Shown here in pieces: positions 32,136 through 41,600 of a stretch of DNA of 64,000 nucleotides. The stretch lies in the NCBI GenBank assembly GCA_036657395.1, contig JAVXGM010000003.1, forward strand, positions 1 through 64,000, given 5' to 3'. A program made the translations under genes and the position numbers. The notes below the pieces were generated by a model. The model worked only from the letters and a program-made list of their open reading frames with translations. It ran no database searches and was not told where the DNA came from. Each line of letters opens with the position of its first letter. Position 1 is the first letter of the stretch. This DNA comes from JAVXGM01 sp036657395. Lineage in GTDB: Bacteria > Bacillota > Clostridia > Peptostreptococcales > Anaerovoracaceae.

Positions 32136-32750
32136 ATGATTGCAATTATTGATTATGGGGTTGGAAACCTTTTTTCTCTGACTGCATCCCTAAAATATTT
32201 AGGAGCAGAGGTTCTTGTGACCAAGGAAAAAGAAGAGATAAAAAGAGCCGATCACATTATTTTACCTGGAGTTGGTGCCTTTGAAGATGCCATTTTCAAG
32301 CTGCGAGCCACAGGTCTTGTAGATACGATTATTGAAGAAACCCAAAGAGGAAAACCATTGCTTGGGATTTGTTTAGGAATGCAGCTGCTTTTTGAAAGAA
32401 GCGCTGAGTATGGGAATCACGAAGGTCTAGGTCTTATAAAAGGCGAAATTGCCTCCATTGAGGATAATCTTCCTCATGGAAGTAAGCTGAAAGTGCCACA
32501 CATCGGGTGGAACAGTTTAAAATTGAAAAAAGATGAGCCTCTTTTTAAATACATAAAAGAAGGAGACTACGTCTATTACGTCCACAGTTTTTATGGTAAA
32601 AATTGCGAGGCAAATAGGATTGCATCATCTAATTACGAAATTGAAATTACAGGGGCGGTTCGTAGCAAATCTATATATGGAACTCAGTTCCATCCAGAGA
32701 AAAGCGGACGAGTCGGATTAAACATATTAAGATCATTTATGGAACTGTAA
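32136..32750 (+). CDS. hisH: Imidazole glycerol phosphate synthase, glutaminase subunit
   Basis: A 204-residue class I glutamine amidotransferase. Nucleophile motif GICLGMQLLFE and C-terminal catalytic His-Glu in GTQFHPEKSG. It supplies ammonia to HisF. I chose ATG 32136 (MIAIIDYGVGN) with AAAGGA upstream; the frame extends to 32067 inside hisB but that start is unlikely. It is followed by an unusual membrane protein gene before hisA. Confidence 0.95.
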   Translation: MIAIIDYGVGNLFSLTASLKYLGAEVLVTKEKEEIKRADHIILPGVGAFEDAIFKLRATGLVDTIIEETQRGKPLLGICLGMQLLFERSAEYGNHEGLGLIKGEIASIEDNLPHGSKLKVPHIGWNSLKLKKDEPLFKYIKEGDYVYYVHSFYGKNCEANRIASSNYEIEITGAVRSKSIYGTQFHPEKSGRVGLNILRSFMEL

Positions 32751-32774
32751 AAAACTAAAGTAGGAGAAGATAGG

Positions 32775-33425
32775 ATGAAATTCAACAAAAATAAAGCAAA
32801 AGGCAAAAAGATGAACCTGACGGTAATCATTATAATTATTGCGGTAATTGCCATTGTGGCGGGAATCATTATTACAGTTACCACATCAAAGGGTGAAAAT
32901 ATCCCTCAAAGTGAAGAAACCGTTTTGGAGGAAACAATAACTCAAGGAACGACTGCCCAAGAAACAATCCTTGAGGTGAAGACCACCTTAGAAACTAAAG
33001 CTAAGGCAGGGGAAAAGGCCAAAATGCTTTATAGCAAAAAGGTGAAATCAATTACTGATGCTCCTGGAGTGAATGAACTTATCAATAGCCTTGGACTGAA
33101 AAAGAATGTAGCAAACTATACTTTAGAATTACAACTTAAAAATAGCCCTAATATTATAATTTTAAATTTTGACAAAGAAGTAGATAAAGATGATCGAAAT
33201 GCATTTGATAAGGATGTACAAAAGTATGCAGAACAGATTTTAGCACTTGTACCAAATGCAGAGCAAGTGGAATGGAATTACAAAATAAAAAAAGGTGATG
33301 AAATAAAAAATATTACCGTGTTTTTAGATACAGAAGCTGCTGCCCAATTGCTTAAGAGAGATGTGAAGGAGTTTGGAGCATCAGACAAAGCAATCCAAGC
33401 ATTGCTTGATCAGCAGGAAAAGTAA
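32775..33425 (+). CDS. Single-pass membrane protein inside the his operon, unknown function
   Basis: A 216-residue protein with a basic N terminus (KFNKNKAKGKK), one hydrophobic helix (about residues 15-35), a Thr/Glu-rich linker (38-75) and an extracytoplasmic globular domain (80-216). The domain starts with LYSKKVKSITDAPGVNELI and may be DUF4825-like, but I am not sure. It has its own ribosome-binding site (TAGGAG) and lies 24 bp after hisH and 15 bp before hisA, so it is co-transcribed with the histidine genes. No link to histidine synthesis is known to me. Confidence 0.75.
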   Translation: MKFNKNKAKGKKMNLTVIIIIIAVIAIVAGIIITVTTSKGENIPQSEETVLEETITQGTTAQETILEVKTTLETKAKAGEKAKMLYSKKVKSITDAPGVNELINSLGLKKNVANYTLELQLKNSPNIIILNFDKEVDKDDRNAFDKDVQKYAEQILALVPNAEQVEWNYKIKKGDEIKNITVFLDTEAAAQLLKRDVKEFGASDKAIQALLDQQEK

Positions 33426-33440
33426 GAGAAGGAGGCATAA

Positions 33441-34151
33441 ATGGAAATATTTCCAGCTATAGATTTAAGAAACGGTCAGGCGGTTCGCCTTTTCCAAGGT
33501 GATTATGATCAGATGACCGTATATAGTGAAAACCCAGTAGAAGTTGCCAGAAGCTTTAAAGAAAAAGGTGCAACCAATTTGCATTTGGTGGATTTAGACG
33601 GAGCAAAAGACGGAAAGTTGGTCAACTTTCAAATAATAAAAGATATTGTTTCTGATGTTGATATGTTTGTAGAAGTTGGCGGAGGTATTCGTGATGAAGC
33701 AAGAATTCAGCAGTATATTACCTTAGGGGTGGGGCGTGTAATCCTAGGTACTGTTGCCATAAAGGAACCAGAGTTTTTAAAAGCAATGGTACAAAAATAT
33801 GGAGAAAAAATTGCCGTAGGCGTAGATGTGAAAGATGGATACGTTGCAATTAATGGATGGAAAGAAGTTACGAAAAAAGAAGGAATGGCCTTTTGCCAGG
33901 AACTAAAAGAAATCGGCGTAAAGACTATTATTTATACGGATATTTCCAAGGATGGCGGGCTACAAGGTACTAATTTAGAAGCTTACAAGAAGCTGGAAAA
34001 ATTAGAGGATGTGGATATCGTTGCATCAGGTGGAATCAGCTTTGATCACGAAATTACAGCGTTGAAAGACTTTACATATGGGGCTATACTAGGAAAGGCC
34101 ATGTACAGCGGTCTTTTGGATCTAGAGGAAGCCATTGCACTGGCAAGATAG
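33441..34151 (+). CDS. hisA: Phosphoribosylformimino-5-aminoimidazole carboxamide ribotide isomerase
   Basis: A 236-residue (beta-alpha)8 isomerase. It begins EIFPAIDLRNGQAVRLFQGDY with the catalytic aspartate, and has phosphate-binding VEVGGGIRDE and IVASGGIS. The second catalytic Asp lies in IIYTDISKDG. It acts between HisI and HisHF. AGGAGG lies 8 bp upstream. Confidence 0.96.
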   Translation: MEIFPAIDLRNGQAVRLFQGDYDQMTVYSENPVEVARSFKEKGATNLHLVDLDGAKDGKLVNFQIIKDIVSDVDMFVEVGGGIRDEARIQQYITLGVGRVILGTVAIKEPEFLKAMVQKYGEKIAVGVDVKDGYVAINGWKEVTKKEGMAFCQELKEIGVKTIIYTDISKDGGLQGTNLEAYKKLEKLEDVDIVASGGISFDHEITALKDFTYGAILGKAMYSGLLDLEEAIALAR

Positions 34152-34160
34152 GAGTAGGAT

Positions 34161-34916
34161 ATGATTACAAAGAGAATAATTCCTTGCCTTGATGTAAGAA
34201 ACGGTAGAGTAGTAAAGGGAAAAAACTTTGAAGGAATACAAGATGTAGCAGACCCTGTGGAAATGGCAAAATTTTATAATGAGAGCGGCGCTGATGAATT
34301 AGTGTTTTATGACATTACAGCTAGTGTTGAAGAGCGAGAGCTTTTTTCTGAAATTTTGATAGATGTTGCCGAGCAAATATTCATTCCTTTAACTGTAGGT
34401 GGAGGAATAAATACTATTGATGATTTTGATAGAGTATTAAAATGTGGGGCAGATAAGGTTAGCGTAAATAGTGGAGCCATTAAAAATCCTCAGCTTATTG
34501 GAGAAGGTGCTAAGAAATATGGGGATCAATGTGTGGTTCTCAGCATGGATATAAAGCGAGTAGACGGATCTTTTAAATTATTTAGCAAAGGTGGCCGAGA
34601 AAATACGGGCATCGATGCACTTCAGTGGGCAGTAGACGGAGTTGCTCGAGGCGCAGGAGAATTAGTTGTCAACAGCATCGACACAGATGGTGTCAAAAAT
34701 GGATTTGACCTTGAACTTTTAGATGCAATTGCAGCAAGGGTTTCAGTGCCTATCATTGCTTCTGGAGGGGCAGGTTGTGCAGAAGACTTTGTGGAGCTAT
34801 TTAATCGCCCGGGAATAGATGCAGGACTTGCGGCTAGTATTTTTCATTACAAGGAAATACCTATTGCCCAGCTTAAAAAACAGTTAAGAAAGGAAGGCGT
34901 AGAAGTACGCTTATAG
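34161..34916 (+). CDS. hisF: Imidazole glycerol phosphate synthase, cyclase subunit
   Basis: A 251-residue (beta-alpha)8 cyclase starting TKRIIPCLDVRNGRVVKGK; the two catalytic aspartates are in CLDVRNG and VNSIDTDG. Phosphate-binding loops are TVGGGINT and IASGGAG. With HisH it makes imidazole glycerol phosphate and AICAR; the AICAR feeds purine synthesis, encoded later in this window. Confidence 0.97.
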   Translation: MITKRIIPCLDVRNGRVVKGKNFEGIQDVADPVEMAKFYNESGADELVFYDITASVEERELFSEILIDVAEQIFIPLTVGGGINTIDDFDRVLKCGADKVSVNSGAIKNPQLIGEGAKKYGDQCVVLSMDIKRVDGSFKLFSKGGRENTGIDALQWAVDGVARGAGELVVNSIDTDGVKNGFDLELLDAIAARVSVPIIASGGAGCAEDFVELFNRPGIDAGLAASIFHYKEIPIAQLKKQLRKEGVEVRL

Positions 34917-34923
34917 GGATAAA

Positions 34924-35559
34924 ATGGAATTAAAATTTGACGACAAAGGACTAATTACTGCCGTTGTACAAGATTACTACTCAAAAAAAGTACTAACGGT
35001 GGCTTACATGAATAAAGAGGCTCTGGACATTACTATAAAAGAAGGGAAAACCTGTTTTTTCAGTAGAAGCCGCCAGGAGCTTTGGAGAAAAGGTGAAACT
35101 AGCGGAAATTATCAATATGTTGTAAGCATTACAGCAGACTGTGATAAAGATGCATTGGTAGTAGAAGTAATTAAAGATGGACCTGCCTGCCACACAGGGG
35201 CAGAAAGCTGTTTTTTCCAATCAGTTTATATAAACCCCAAACAAACACCTTTTTCTTACGATGGACTTTACGACATGATTGAAGAACGAAAGACCCAGCC
35301 AAAGGAAGGCAGCTACACGACATACCTCTTTGATAAGGGAATGGATAAGATCCTAAAAAAGATAGGCGAGGAATGTACAGAGGTAATTATCGCCAGTGCT
35401 AAAGGCAACAAAGAAGAGACCATTTATGAAGTTTCAGACTTGGCATATCATGTGATGGTAATGATGGTGGAGCAAGGCATTCAGCTTAAAGATATTGCAG
35501 CTGAACTTGCAAAACGCCACGTAGTAGATCATAAGGTAAAACAAGAAACCATGAAATAA
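34924..35559 (+). CDS. hisI: Bifunctional phosphoribosyl-AMP cyclohydrolase/phosphoribosyl-ATP pyrophosphatase
   Basis: A 211-residue fusion. The N-terminal HisI part (about residues 1-110) has the ADCDKDALVVEV aspartate cluster and DGPACHTGAESCF cysteines for zinc. The C-terminal HisE part (about 118-211) is a helical NTP pyrophosphatase with GEECTEVIIASAKGN and YEVSDLAYH. It carries out steps two and three of the pathway. It is the last gene of the operon and is followed by a strong terminator. Confidence 0.95.
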   Translation: MELKFDDKGLITAVVQDYYSKKVLTVAYMNKEALDITIKEGKTCFFSRSRQELWRKGETSGNYQYVVSITADCDKDALVVEVIKDGPACHTGAESCFFQSVYINPKQTPFSYDGLYDMIEERKTQPKEGSYTTYLFDKGMDKILKKIGEECTEVIIASAKGNKEETIYEVSDLAYHVMVMMVEQGIQLKDIAAELAKRHVVDHKVKQETMK

Positions 35560-35573
35560 GAATAAAGATGAAA

Positions 35574-35613
35574 TAAAAGGGACCTAGATTTTTGAAAGCT
35601 CAGGTCCCTTTAA
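35574..35613. terminator. Terminator at the end of the his operon, bidirectional
   Basis: TAAAAGGGACCT (35574-35585) pairs with AGGTCCCTTTA (35602-35612). The arms are A-rich upstream and T/A-rich downstream, so it can serve hisI and the convergent membrane-protein gene. Confidence 0.88.
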
Positions 35614-35629
35614 AATTACTAATAAAATA

Positions 35630-36457
35630 TTATCTGAAAAGTTTCCTGAAGGTGATGCAGAAAATAATAAGCAATACTCCAAACCCAAAGGATATAACTC
35701 CACCTATGGACAAAGGTTTTTCCAGAAGTCCAAATCCAGCGGCAATCACAGATGAATCTACCGTAACACTGGTGAAGAGGGTTGCAAGTAGCCCGCTTAA
35801 CATAAGTGCTAGGCCTGAAATAAAGCTGACGATGCTCCACCACATAAATCCTAGTTTACTCTCCCAAAACAGTGCAATTAAGATAACCCCAAAGACAAGA
35901 GCCAGTCCAGCAATGAGAATTTTTCCTAAAGGTTCATAAAGAGTTTGAACAACATTAAAAACTGTTTGATTGATTCCAATATCCTCGCCACGAAGTGTGG
36001 TGGGAGACGGGAGTCTGTTGTTGAGCTGGCTTGCTAATGTATCCTGATTGTCAGAAACATATTTGGAAACAAGAGCCGAAGTGGTAGCATCCAAATTAGA
36101 GTTTTCAATGCCACTATCCAGGACATTTTTTACGTCAGCTCCAGTGAAGCCAGGCATATCGTCCCCTCGCAATACAGAAAATACTAGCTTGGAAGCGTAT
36201 TCGCCAACAATATTTGTGCCAATTTCACTATGTAGACCTTTCTTTATCAAATCAGTACTCCCAGGAATATTCTCTAGGATAGTGTCGTCTAAAGTATTTT
36301 CACAAACCTGATTGACAATATCAGTTTTACCAATGGCCGCAGATATTCCTTCAGCAGATAATGCCTTTTCACTGGAAAAGACACCTATAAGTAAAATTTG
36401 GCAGCAAAGCAGCCCTATAGAAATAATAAGCGCAATAAGTACTTTAAATGCTTTCAT
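35630..36457 (-). CDS. Putative membrane protein of unknown function
   Basis: A 275-residue protein with an N-terminal helix (about residues 4-26), an extracytoplasmic domain of about 145 residues and three C-terminal helices (about 180-200, 207-230, 245-270). The domain has no cysteine motif or enzyme signature that I recognise. AAGGGG lies before the ATG. It is convergent with the his operon and divergent from htpG. No function can be suggested. Confidence 0.8.
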   Translation of the reverse strand: MKAFKVLIALIISIGLLCCQILLIGVFSSEKALSAEGISAAIGKTDIVNQVCENTLDDTILENIPGSTDLIKKGLHSEIGTNIVGEYASKLVFSVLRGDDMPGFTGADVKNVLDSGIENSNLDATTSALVSKYVSDNQDTLASQLNNRLPSPTTLRGEDIGINQTVFNVVQTLYEPLGKILIAGLALVFGVILIALFWESKLGFMWWSIVSFISGLALMLSGLLATLFTSVTVDSSVIAAGFGLLEKPLSIGGVISFGFGVLLIIFCITFRKLFR

Positions 36458-36528
36458 TCGTAAACCCCTTGTTAATTCTAGAATAAAAATATTTTATCAT
36501 AAAGGCAGAGAAATTCCTATACAGACTC

Positions 36529-36592
36529 TTGATTTATTTGGCGTAGGGGTGTATAGTGTCATTTATTGGCACTCACACGAAAGGAGTGCTGA
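36529..36592 (+). promoter_or_regulatory. htpG promoter with a CIRCE (HrcA) operator
   Basis: TTGATT (36529-36534), 17 bp, TATAGT (36552-36557). Downstream is TTGGCACTC-(9 nt)-GAGTGCTGA (36566-36592), matching the CIRCE consensus TTAGCACTC-N9-GAGTGCTAA at 16 of 18 positions. It overlaps the expected start region, as usual for HrcA repression. Confidence 0.93.
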
Positions 36593-36629
36593 CAAAACGT
36601 TAAAAATTAAAGTTCAGGAGGAATATAAG

Positions 36630-38516
36630 ATGGCAAAGAAGCAATTTAAAGCAGAATCTAAAAGGTTATTGGATTTAATGATTAATTCAATCTATACTCA
36701 CAAGGAAATATTTCTAAGGGAATTGATCTCAAACAGCAGTGATGCAATTGATAAGCTGTACTATCAAAGCCTAAAGGATGAAAACACAGGGCTCTCTAGA
36801 GAGAGTTTTGCGATTAATATTGAGGCAGACAAGGTGAATAGAACTCTTACTATTAGTGATAATGGGGCAGGAATGACCAAAGAAGAGCTAGAATCAAATT
36901 TGGGAGTTATTGCAAGAAGCGGTTCACTTGCCTTTAAAGACGAAAATCAAGAGGCAGAAGATATTGATATTATCGGTCAATTTGGAGTTGGATTTTATTC
37001 AGCATTTATGGTTAGTGACAGAATAACTGTAACTAGCAAACCATTTGATGCAGAAACGGCATATCAGTGGCAGTCATCAGGAGCAGACGGCTATACTATT
37101 AAAGAATGTGACAAAGAAGGAAATGGAACTACCATTGTATTAGAGCTAAAAGAAAACACAGATGATGAAAAGTACGACGACTACCTAGAAAGCTATAAGC
37201 TGAAAGGGCTTATTGAAAAATATTCTGATTATATTCGTTATCCGATTGAAATGATGGTGGAAAAGCGTAAGCCAAAGGAAGGCAGCGAGGAAGAATTTGA
37301 TACCTACATGGAAAAAGACACCATGAACAGTATGGTACCACTTTGGAAGAAGGGAAAAAGTGAAATTTCCAAGGAAGAATATACTAATTTTTACAAAGAG
37401 AAGTTCCATGATTTTGAAGATCCAGCAAAAGTAATTCATACCAGTGTGGAAGGGGCCTCAAGCTACAATGCAATGCTGTTTATCCCTAAAAAGCCACCGA
37501 TGAACTACTATACACGGGATTATGAAAAAGGCTTACAGCTTTATTCTTCTGGAGTATTGATTATGGATAAATGCGCAGACCTTTTACCAGATTGTTTCAG
37601 CTTTGTTAGAGGCCTTGTAGACTCTCAAGACTTATCACTCAATATTTCAAGAGAGATGCTTCAGCATGACAGACAGCTTCGGGCGATTGAGAGTAGACTG
37701 GAAAAGAAGATAAAATCCGAGCTTCTGGCCATGGAAAAAAACAATAGAGATGATTATATGGAATTCTTTAAAAGCTTTGGATTGCAGATTAAATACGGCC
37801 TATATGAAAGTTTTGGAGCAAAGAAGGATCTGTTAAAAGATTTGGTTATGTATTATTCCTCTGGAGAAAAACAGCTAGTAACCTTGGCAGAATACATTTC
37901 CAGAATGAAGGAAGACCAAAAGTACATCTATTATGCTTCTGGTGGATCAGTGGAGAAAATAGATCAATTACCACAGACAGAGCTGTTAAAGGATAAGGGC
38001 ATAGAGATTCTCTACTTAACTGAAGATATAGATGAATTTACTTTGCAAGTTCTTCATGACTATGATGAAAAAGAATTTAAATCTGTATCCAGCGAGGATT
38101 TAGAGATAGATGAAACTAAAGAAGAAAAGGAAGCCGCAGAAAAGCAGGCGGAAGAAAATAAGAACATGCTTACCTTTATTAAGGAAGGACTAGGGGACAA
38201 GGTTACCGAAGTAAAGCTTTCACAGCGACTTAAGAGCCATCCAGTTTGCCTTACTACCAAGGGAGGCTTATCCTTGGAAATGGAAAAAGTACTAAATGCC
38301 ATGCCAAACGACGAACAAATCAAAGCTGAGCGAGTTTTAGAAATTAATTCTTCCCACCCTATTTTCACAGCCCTAACCAAAGCCTATGAGGCAAATAAAG
38401 AAAAAGTAACTATATATGCGGATATCCTATACAATCAGGCACTACTTATAGAAGGGATTACGATTGAAGACCCAGTTGAATTTTCAAATAAGGTATGTAA
38501 ATTGATCACCGACTAA
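36630..38516 (+). CDS. htpG: Molecular chaperone HtpG (Hsp90)
   Basis: A 628-residue bacterial Hsp90. The N-terminal GHKL ATPase domain has FLRELISNSSDAIDKLYYQS, DNGAGMTKEEL and GQFGVGFYSAFMV. The middle domain includes the catalytic-arginine region and SLNISREMLQHDRQL. The C-terminal domain dimerises. I chose ATG 36630, 7 bp after AGGAGG; the reading frame extends upstream through the promoter but without a start signal. HtpG refolds and remodels proteins under stress. Control by a CIRCE site indicates the HrcA heat-shock regulon. Confidence 0.97.
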   Translation: MAKKQFKAESKRLLDLMINSIYTHKEIFLRELISNSSDAIDKLYYQSLKDENTGLSRESFAINIEADKVNRTLTISDNGAGMTKEELESNLGVIARSGSLAFKDENQEAEDIDIIGQFGVGFYSAFMVSDRITVTSKPFDAETAYQWQSSGADGYTIKECDKEGNGTTIVLELKENTDDEKYDDYLESYKLKGLIEKYSDYIRYPIEMMVEKRKPKEGSEEEFDTYMEKDTMNSMVPLWKKGKSEISKEEYTNFYKEKFHDFEDPAKVIHTSVEGASSYNAMLFIPKKPPMNYYTRDYEKGLQLYSSGVLIMDKCADLLPDCFSFVRGLVDSQDLSLNISREMLQHDRQLRAIESRLEKKIKSELLAMEKNNRDDYMEFFKSFGLQIKYGLYESFGAKKDLLKDLVMYYSSGEKQLVTLAEYISRMKEDQKYIYYASGGSVEKIDQLPQTELLKDKGIEILYLTEDIDEFTLQVLHDYDEKEFKSVSSEDLEIDETKEEKEAAEKQAEENKNMLTFIKEGLGDKVTEVKLSQRLKSHPVCLTTKGGLSLEMEKVLNAMPNDEQIKAERVLEINSSHPIFTALTKAYEANKEKVTIYADILYNQALLIEGITIEDPVEFSNKVCKLITD

Positions 38517-38569
38517 TGATAAATGCTTAAATTCCAACGGTTAGGGAGGGGCTCTAAGCCCCCATACCA

Positions 38570-38598
38570 TTGACTTACACCCTGTTTTAAAGTATACT
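38570..38598 (+). promoter_or_regulatory. Sigma-A promoter of the large GGDEF/EAL gene
   Basis: TTGACT (38570-38575), a 17-bp spacer and TATACT (38593-38598), about 30 bp before the translation start. Confidence 0.8.
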
Positions 38599-38628
38599 AT
38601 TACATAAAATGGGGAGGAGATGAGAAAA

Positions 38629-41600
38629 ATGAAAAATAAAAATGATGTAGTCAAACTGATTATGCCAGTTATGATTGTTATTCTTTTTTTCGTTGTCTTA
38701 TTTCAACTTAACTTTAAACAAGCAGACTCCATGGAGGAGTCTGCTTTTGTTGAGTTAGAAGAAAGTAGTGATCAGCAGATGGAAGCTATTTCTGCTAAAA
38801 TAGATGGTAAATATAAGCTTCTTGAAGTGAATGCAGAGGCTTTTGGTGAAAAAGGGAGCTTGGATACTGTACAAGAGCAAGGGGAGGCACTAGATGCAAT
38901 TGCCACAACTGGAGGTTTTTTCTCCACAGGATTTAGTGACATTAAGGGGCATACTTACACTAATGATGGTGTAAGTTATAACATTGAAGACAGAAACTAT
39001 TTTAAGGATGCAATTGATGGTAAGAGAGGAATTCAAGAAATTAAAAAGCCTAAAGACGGAGAAGAAAATGCTATAATCCTATCTGTCCCTGTCCGTTCAG
39101 GAGATAAGATAACAGGTGTTCTTTATGGTCGATTTACAGAATTGATTTTTGCCGATTTATTAATGGCAATTACCTATGAAAACCATGGATTTTCTGTTGT
39201 ATGCGATAGAAAAGGTAACATTATTGTGGGCAACGATGGGCAGGTTTTGTTTGATAAAAATGATAATTTTATTAACCTCTTTAACCGTAAGGATATTACA
39301 ACTCAATACAAGGCCTCAGAGGTTAAGAAAAATCTTAGCAAGGGCAGGGGAGATGGAATATCTTTTAACTATGATGGGAAAGTCCATTATGTTTCATATA
39401 AACCTTTTGGAAACACAGGGCTGTATGTTTGTACTTTCATTCCAGAAAGTATTATAGCTCACGGCAATAATAAATTAATGGATAATGTAATCCTGTTTTC
39501 TATAGAATTAGTTTTGATTATTGTTTTGACTGCGGCTTGGGCCTTGACAGTTAACATTAGTCGTAGAAAAGTTTTAGAACAGGAGAAAGACCGTATTATA
39601 AAAAGTGAGGCTAAACTTCGTTATCAAGCAGAGTTTGATGAACTGACAGGAATCTACAGTAGGCAAGGCTTTTTTCATCATACAAGCCAACTACTTAAGA
39701 ATAATGATGAAAAGTACATAATCATTACGGGCAATGTGGATAACTTTAAGATAATTAATGATATTTTTGGATCAAACCAAGGTGACTATGTGTTAAAACA
39801 AATAAGTGTAACACTAAAGGAAATAGTAGGAAGCACTGGTGTTTGTGGGCGATTGGAAGCGGATCATTTTGCACTATGCTGCAGAGAAAAAGATTTTGAT
39901 ATTAAGGGGATGAAGAAGGCTGTTGATAAACAGATGAACAAACTCTTTGACAATTATAATGTAGTAATCCATTTTGGATTTTATTATGTTAAAGACCATA
40001 AAACGGATGTTAATCTTATGATTGACTGGGCTAACCTGGCATTGAATCATGGGAAGCAAAAACGCCAATCTGACTATGCTATCTATGATGATAAATTAAG
40101 GCAGACTATGATTTGGGAACAGGAAATAAAAAGGGAGATGAGGTACGGCTTAGATACAGGCCAATTTAAGGTTTATTATCAACCTATATACAGCATTAGT
40201 AATGGCTGTCCAATTAGTGCCGAGGCCTTAATTCGTTGGATTCATCCGACTAAGGGGGTGATTCACCTTGATGACTTTATTCCGATTTTTGAGAGGGATG
40301 GCTCCATTGCAGAAATCGATGCTTACGTGAGAAAAACAGTTTGGAAGTATATAAAGGGGAATTTGGCGGCAGGAAAACCTGTTGTTCCAATATCCATCAA
40401 TGCATCTAGAGCTGATTTTCACATCCAAGACTTTTGTGGTATGTTGGGAGAATGGTCATCAAGAGAGAAAGTTAACTGGGACTTCATGCGAATAGAGGTT
40501 ACAGAAAGTGCATACATGGAAAATCCGGCAAAGCTAAAGGAAATTTTTCAATGCCTGAAACAACATAAAATTAAAGTATTGATGGATGATTTTGGCAGTG
40601 GATATTCATCTCTAAATATGCTTAAAGATATTCCCGTAGACTACTTGAAAATTGATATGAAGTTTACTCAAGAAGTAGAGACTTCCCCTCGAGCCAAAAA
40701 AGTCCTCATGGGAATCATGCAAATAGCAAAGGTTCTTGATATGGAAGTGATTGCAGAGGGTATTGAAACCGAGTACCAGGCTAATTTTATGAGGAAAATT
40801 GGTTGTGACCAGGGTCAAGGGTATTACTATGCTCGCCCAATGTCACAGAAAGACTTTGATAAATTGTTGTTAGACGATGATAGAAGTAAAGCACTTGACA
40901 ACCTTAGCATGGAAGATATAAGGGCTATAGAATGGAAAGAAGAACAGTCCAAGCTGTACGAAAGCCTTTTGGAGACCTCTAACAATTTGGTGTTCAGTTA
41001 CGATGTAAGGAAGGAATTTATGAGCTTTTCTGTTTCTGATGGAAAGGGGAAAAAAGTTCAGGGAACTAGAGAAAATTATTTAGAATATCTCAGTACAGAC
41101 CAGCGCATTGTACACCCGGATTTTTGTCAGGTATATAGAGATATGCTTAAGGGTGCAGAGAAAGAAGGAATTAGTGGCGAGATGGAATTCAAAGCGGACT
41201 TTTTCCAAACGGGAGAACATCTATGGTACAAGGTTAAATTCTACTCAACGGAAGATGACTTTGGATGTGTGCGAAAGGTCATAGGTATCGGCGCCAATGT
41301 ACAAAAAGAAAAGAGATTAGAGACCTTACTTACTGATGAAAAGAACGTTCAACAAGCCATGATGCGAGAGTATGAGTTGGTTGTTTCTGTAGATCTTGGA
41401 AAAGGCAAGTCAGAATTAATACATGAATCTGAAGAATACAACCGTAAATTTTATCCATACGAAACCTATGCAACTAACACAGGAAAAGTTAATGAATATA
41501 TTCATCCTGAGGATCGGGAAAGAATGGATTTATTATTTACACCGGAAGGGTTGTCAGAAAAATTTTCCCAAGGGGAGTGTGTGTGCGCAGAGGAGTTTAG

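Noticed and set aside
38544..38563. GC-rich hairpin (GGGGCT/AGCCCC) after htpG as a terminator
   Set aside because: The loop is only a few bases and no T-run follows; left uncalled.
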